A stretch of DNA of 64,000 bases from an uncultured Flavobacteriaceae bacterium (lineage in GTDB: Bacteria; Bacteroidota; Bacteroidia; Flavobacteriales; Flavobacteriaceae), in assembly GCA_905480425.1 (NCBI GenBank), contig CAJQQG010000005.1:1-64000 (forward strand), written 5' to 3'. Shown in pieces: positions 59,212 to 64,000 of the stretch (its first letter is position 1; every line of letters starts with the position of its first letter). Under the pieces are notes generated by a model. It saw only the letters and a program-made list of their open reading frames with translations. It was not told where the DNA came from and did no database searches. The position numbers and the translations under genes were made by a program.

Positions 59212-60599
59212 AGCTTTTTTAATAATTCTTCAAAGGCTAAATCTGAAAAATTACCAAAGCCTTCTAAAACATTTCCTTTTTCGTTTATGATAATAGCTTT
59301 ATTAAGAATAGTTAGCACCCATAATTCACTAGCTTTTTCAAAATCAATTAATGCAAACTGATTTTCAAGATTGATTTTCATTATTTCTTGGACTTGATCA
59401 ACCATCGAATTAAAAGGCTGAATACAGATGCCTATAAAACGGATGTGTGGATTATTTGTCTCTAATTTTTTTAATCTCTTTAGGGAATTTTGATAATGAT
59501 TCATTTGTGTTTGAGACCAGAAGTATAACACTGTCGTTTTATTTGAGGTTAAACTACTACTACTTATAGTATCTCGATAAATATTTTGAAGTTTAACTTT
59601 TGGTAAAACTTTATTTTTAACCATCCTGTTAATATTAGCATGAAGTGTTAGTACTTCAGTGAAATAGGAGGGTGAATTATTTACAGTAGAATAATATTGT
59701 AAAAAACGTTCATGCTGATTATGGTTTTCAAATGTTAATATTTCTTCAAAAGCAATAGCACGTGCTAAATTATTCCTTAAAACAGGCCCTGTAATTATCT
59801 GATCTAAAACTTTCAAACGGTTTATGTTAAAATCAGTTGTCTTTTTTTGCTTAAAGAAAGTATTGCTTTTGTCAATTGCTTTTTGACTTATAAAATTTAA
59901 AATATAATTTATATAGGGATCAAAGAACGCAAGATCGTTGTCTCCGAAATTTAAAAAAGTACGGTATCCAAAATATAAACTATCTTTCTTTTCATCCCAC
60001 TTAGCTCCTCTCAAAAGAGCATATCGTTCTTTAATTGTTGCATAATGGTATATATAGGCTGCTTGAGTTACTTTTTGCGCTATGGGTGTTAGAGAATTAG
60101 CAATATCCATCTTAATCCATAACTCCTTTTTTTCTATAAGTAGTGAGTCTAAAATAGTTGTAAAAATTTCACTATTACTAGAGTATTTGGAAGACAAGAA
60201 TTCTCCTTCTGCTTCGTGCTTTAAAAGCAGTTCCATTAAAAAGTTGTTTTTGGATGCACCAATACCAGAAAATACCACAGAAGCATTAAATGCAGCTGCA
60301 TTAATCCGAACCCAAAGACTATCTTTTTCTTCAAGTAATAATGTTTGATATTCAGGAAGATGTTCCAGTTTATATATTCCACTTTCAATTGAATCAAACT
60401 TTTTTTGAAATCGAAAATTATTATCAAGATTTAGCATTTCAAGAGCATTGTTTCCCTGATAAAAAGTAACGGAGCGGGATGAAGGATTTATAATTTGCCC
60501 CCCAAAAAAGATGCCACTTCTTTCATCTGGTATATTGCAACTAACAATAAGAAGAACAAGAAGAACAAGAAGAATTTTTAAAATAATTTTATGAACCAC
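59208..60599 (-). CDS. Thioredoxin-fold lipoprotein lacking the CxxC motif
   Basis: This 463-aa protein has a lipobox, LLIVSC (about residues 16-21). The long N-terminal part (about residues 30-320) is mostly helical and resembles the DUF4369-like regions found in Bacteroidota TlpA-type proteins, starting [13 protein letters not shown]. The last 140 residues look like a thioredoxin fold: [26 protein letters not shown] and [11 protein letters not shown]. In TlpA/ResA proteins the segment after the WxxW-like strand is a CxxC. Here it is SQTQM, so redox activity is lost. The role is unknown, possibly structural. Confidence 0.75.
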   Translation of the reverse strand: MVHKIILKILLVLLVLLIVSCNIPDERSGIFFGGQIINPSSRSVTFYQGNNALEMLNLDNNFRFQKKFDSIESGIYKLEHLPEYQTLLLEEKDSLWVRINAAAFNASVVFSGIGASKNNFLMELLLKHEAEGEFLSSKYSSNSEIFTTILDSLLIEKKELWIKMDIANSLTPIAQKVTQAAYIYHYATIKERYALLRGAKWDEKKDSLYFGYRTFLNFGDNDLAFFDPYINYILNFISQKAIDKSNTFFKQKKTTDFNINRLKVLDQIITGPVLRNNLARAIAFEEILTFENHNQHERFLQYYSTVNNSPSYFTEVLTLHANINRMVKNKVLPKVKLQNIYRDTISSSSLTSNKTTVLYFWSQTQMNHYQNSLKRLKKLETNNPHIRFIGICIQPFNSMVDQVQEIMKINLENQFALIDFEKASELWVLTILNKAIIINEKGNVLEGFGNFSDLAFEELLKKL

Positions 60600-60680
60600 A
60601 AATCAAAAATAATATTTTAATTTATTAAATGTCATAGCCATAAGTTAAAAAAAAGTATAAACTCTGCTGAGTATTTATGT

Positions 60681-60688
60681 AAGTTTGC
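60681..60688 (+). promoter_or_regulatory. -7 box of the ABC-F gene promoter
   Basis: TAAGTTTG fits TAnnTTTG and lies 19 bp before the start at 60708. No convincing -33 TTG is visible upstream. Confidence 0.45.
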
Positions 60689-60704
60689 ATTTCTAAATTC
60701 ATAA

Positions 60705-62330
<1,626 letters not shown>

Positions 62331-62446
62331 TGTTATTAAGGTTTATTATTGGTATGATTTCATCTATTTGAAAAACTTACAAGTATCTTAATTTTATACA
62401 TATTATATGAAGGGAATCAGAGACTAAAATTTAAAGTATGAAAACA

Positions 62447-62734
62447 TTAGTTTTTTTTAAATCCTGAATGATTAAAATCTGAAAAACCATGTCCTTCGTT
62501 TGGGATCCCGAAAAAGTTGTAACTCATTTCACCAATTGTGTCCTAATCATCAATTATAACGATTCCATACTCACCTAATTGAAGTTTTATGGTTTCTTTA
62601 AAAACATCTTTCATGAGTTTTTCCTCAGGGACAGTCCAATTTATAAAAGATATATCATTTGTAAAATTTAATTTATTTGTAAAAAAAATGATATACAATT
62701 TAGGACTAAAAATATTATTATAACCAACTTTATT
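62447..62734 (-). pseudogene. Decayed minus-strand gene, unidentified
   Basis: The 520-bp gap between the ABC-F gene and the symporter holds no intact gene. The minus strand is open for 96 codons from 62734 to a TAA at 62447, interrupted only by a TAG at 62543-62545, and lacks a start codon. The translated pieces, SPKLYIIFFTNKLNFTNDIS with NWTVPEEKLMKDVFKETIKL and QLGEYGIVIIDD, then GEMSYNFFGIPNEGHGFSDF, look protein-like. The second recalls the PxEGHGF block of S9-type peptidases and related alpha/beta hydrolases. The original gene is otherwise unknown. The flanks are AT-rich with nothing else recognised. Confidence 0.45.
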
Positions 62735-62852
62735 TTATGAGATACATAAGATTTGACAATAATTATTACATACTCAAAGATTATTGAAGAAATTGATAAA
62801 TCAAATTTTTATACTTATAAAATTATTTATTAGTCTTCATAAAGAATAAGTT

Positions 62853-64000
62853 TTACCAGAAAAAGGCGTACAATCCTGATAGGATTATTAGCAAAGCAAA
62901 AGATCCAATATTAAAGATAGGGGAGGTGACAAAAATTCCCTTTTCTAGTTTAATGCTTTTGGCGTCATCTTTATCCTTATTTTCCTTTAAACTTACAATG
63001 GCAATGACTACCATCGACAATATGGCTGTTAATCCCATTTGATCTAAAAAGGGTAGTGTGGGAAATAAGAAATCTAACCCAGTTTCTGCCATCCATCCTT
63101 TTGGACCAATTTTAAAGAATAATGCAATTGGAATAGATAATAACGCACCATAAATTGCACCTTTATTTGAAGTCTTCTTCCAAAACAGCCCCAATACAAA
63201 AACTGCTAAGATTCCGGGACTCACAACACCAGTATATTCTTGAATGAATTGAAATGCTTGATCTATACCTCCTAATAAAGGAGCCATAATTGTTGCAATA
63301 ATTAGAGCCACCAAAGCAGATATTCGTCCAACATTAACTGTTTTTTTATCGTTAGCATTCTTATTTATTAGTTGCTTGTAGATATCCATTGTAAAAATAG
63401 TAGCTGTAGAATTTAACATTGATGCTAAAGAAGACACAATAGCTGCAGCTAATGCAGCAATTGCAATTCCTTTAAGTCCTGTTGGTAAAAACTGCATTAA
63501 CCAAGGATATGCTTTATCTGCTGATCCAGAAGATGGAATATTATTCACCCCTGCTTCACCAAGACTAGCAAGAAGCGTAGGGTCATTTACAATTACATAT
63601 GCAGCAATTCCAGGAATTACAACAATAATCGGGATAATCATCTTTAATCCAGCTGCAAATAAGATTCCTTTTTGAGATTCTTCTAATGATTTTGCGGCAA
63701 GAGTTCTTTGAATGATATATTGGTTAAACCCCCAATAATATAGATTAGCAACCCACATACCTCCAATTAAAACTCCTATACCTGGAAGGTTCATGAATTC
63801 AGGATTAGAACGATCAAGAATCATGTCAAATTTCTCAGGGACAGCATGATAGATAGTAGTAAGACCCTCCATAAATCCTTGACCTCCAGAAACAGTATCT
63901 AAAGCAAGGTAGGTAGTTACTAGTCCTCCCAATATCAATACTACTACCTGAATTATATCAGTCCAGGCAACAGCAGATAGTCCTCCATATAATGAATAAG
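62853..64000 (-). CDS. Sodium:solute symporter (SGLT-like), C-terminal part
   Basis: The 382 visible codons lie on the minus strand and run past the window's right edge (frame open through YGGLSAVAWTDIIQVVVLIL). The ATG at 63938 is internal, not the true start. LeuT-type helices include YYWGFNQYIIQRTLAAKSLE and the Na2-site helix IVSSLASMLNSTATIFTMDI, with the paired Ser. Similarity to Vibrio SGLT is strong in these blocks, suggesting Na+-driven sugar uptake, though other substrates occur in the SSS family. The C-terminus (GLYAFFW) is complete. Confidence 0.88.
   Translation of the reverse strand, partial: YSLYGGLSAVAWTDIIQVVVLILGGLVTTYLALDTVSGGQGFMEGLTTIYHAVPEKFDMILDRSNPEFMNLPGIGVLIGGMWVANLYYWGFNQYIIQRTLAAKSLEESQKGILFAAGLKMIIPIIVVIPGIAAYVIVNDPTLLASLGEAGVNNIPSSGSADKAYPWLMQFLPTGLKGIAIAALAAAIVSSLASMLNSTATIFTMDIYKQLINKNANDKKTVNVGRISALVALIIATIMAPLLGGIDQAFQFIQEYTGVVSPGILAVFVLGLFWKKTSNKGAIYGALLSIPIALFFKIGPKGWMAETGLDFLFPTLPFLDQMGLTAILSMVVIAIVSLKENKDKDDAKSIKLEKGIFVTSPIFNIGSFALLIILSGLYAFFW

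Overview
The window is a 64 kb stretch of an AT-rich chromosome from a Bacteroidota bacterium, almost certainly class Flavobacteriia. The evidence is the family set (GldL-like small membrane protein, DUF4834-YfhO pair, LuxC-like reductase divergent from a dicluster ferredoxin beside serC-serA, cluster-less endonuclease III, DHOase-like pseudoenzyme, Bacteroidota-type PEP carboxylase). There are also no Shine-Dalgarno sequences, and TAnnTTTG -7 boxes recur in front of genes. SulP and Na+/solute symporters and many secreted proteins and lipoproteins would suit a marine life style, but that is inference. No IS element, CRISPR array, tRNA or rRNA gene was found. The one structured RNA is the small SRP RNA.

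Layout. (1) 1-9521 is the accessory-looking part: a partial penicillin-acylase-type hydrolase, a DUF1080 protein, a pterin dehydratase with an upstream micro-ORF, a Kazal lipoprotein, a membrane-anchored ChbG/YdjC deacetylase-like protein, an exported methyltransferase and a flavin oxidoreductase homologue. It continues with a run of tiny membrane proteins and three secreted alpha+beta-barrel-like proteins (6620-9204), each preceded by an almost identical 32-33 bp leader. This part ends at the 3' end of mnmE, whose last 18 bp resemble a known island attachment site. (2) 9522-24987 is housekeeping: mnmE, an acetyltransferase, an outer-membrane transporter-like protein, DUF4834, YfhO, a flippase, uvrA, an ECF sigma factor, nth, bcp and several conserved unknowns. 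(3) 24988-31983 holds an esterase, a dihydroorotase-like pseudoenzyme, a tight operon of an NRAMP-like transporter with pxpA-pxpB-pxpC (5-oxoprolinase), a TIGR02757 protein and lolD. (4) 32154-42000 holds msrA-folE, serC-serA, the LuxC-like reductase and ferredoxin, a second ChbG protein, ychF, a YhhN-like protein, SulP and a Dabb protein. (5) 42140-52958 holds parE and parC, TerC, a small lipoprotein, and an XRE regulator facing an M14 peptidase-Lrp-ppc group across an intergenic region with four TACANNTGTA sites. (6) 52963-64000 holds aroB, smpB, glyA, a thioesterase with a glutaminyl cyclase, SRP RNA, an SDR, an F6P-aldolase-like transaldolase, a thioredoxin-fold lipoprotein lacking CxxC, an ABC-F ATPase, a decayed gene and a partial Na+/sugar symporter.

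Functional threads. Pyroglutamate may be both made (glutaminyl cyclase, 56477-57496) and degraded (PxpABC, 26948-29245). Serine and one-carbon metabolism is represented by serA, serC, glyA and folE. The least explained parts, and the best candidates for something undescribed, are the leader-sharing secreted protein cluster with its embedded 55-aa gene, the tandem micro-membrane-proteins, and the NRAMP-like transporter that has lost the metal-binding motif and sits inside the pxp operon.
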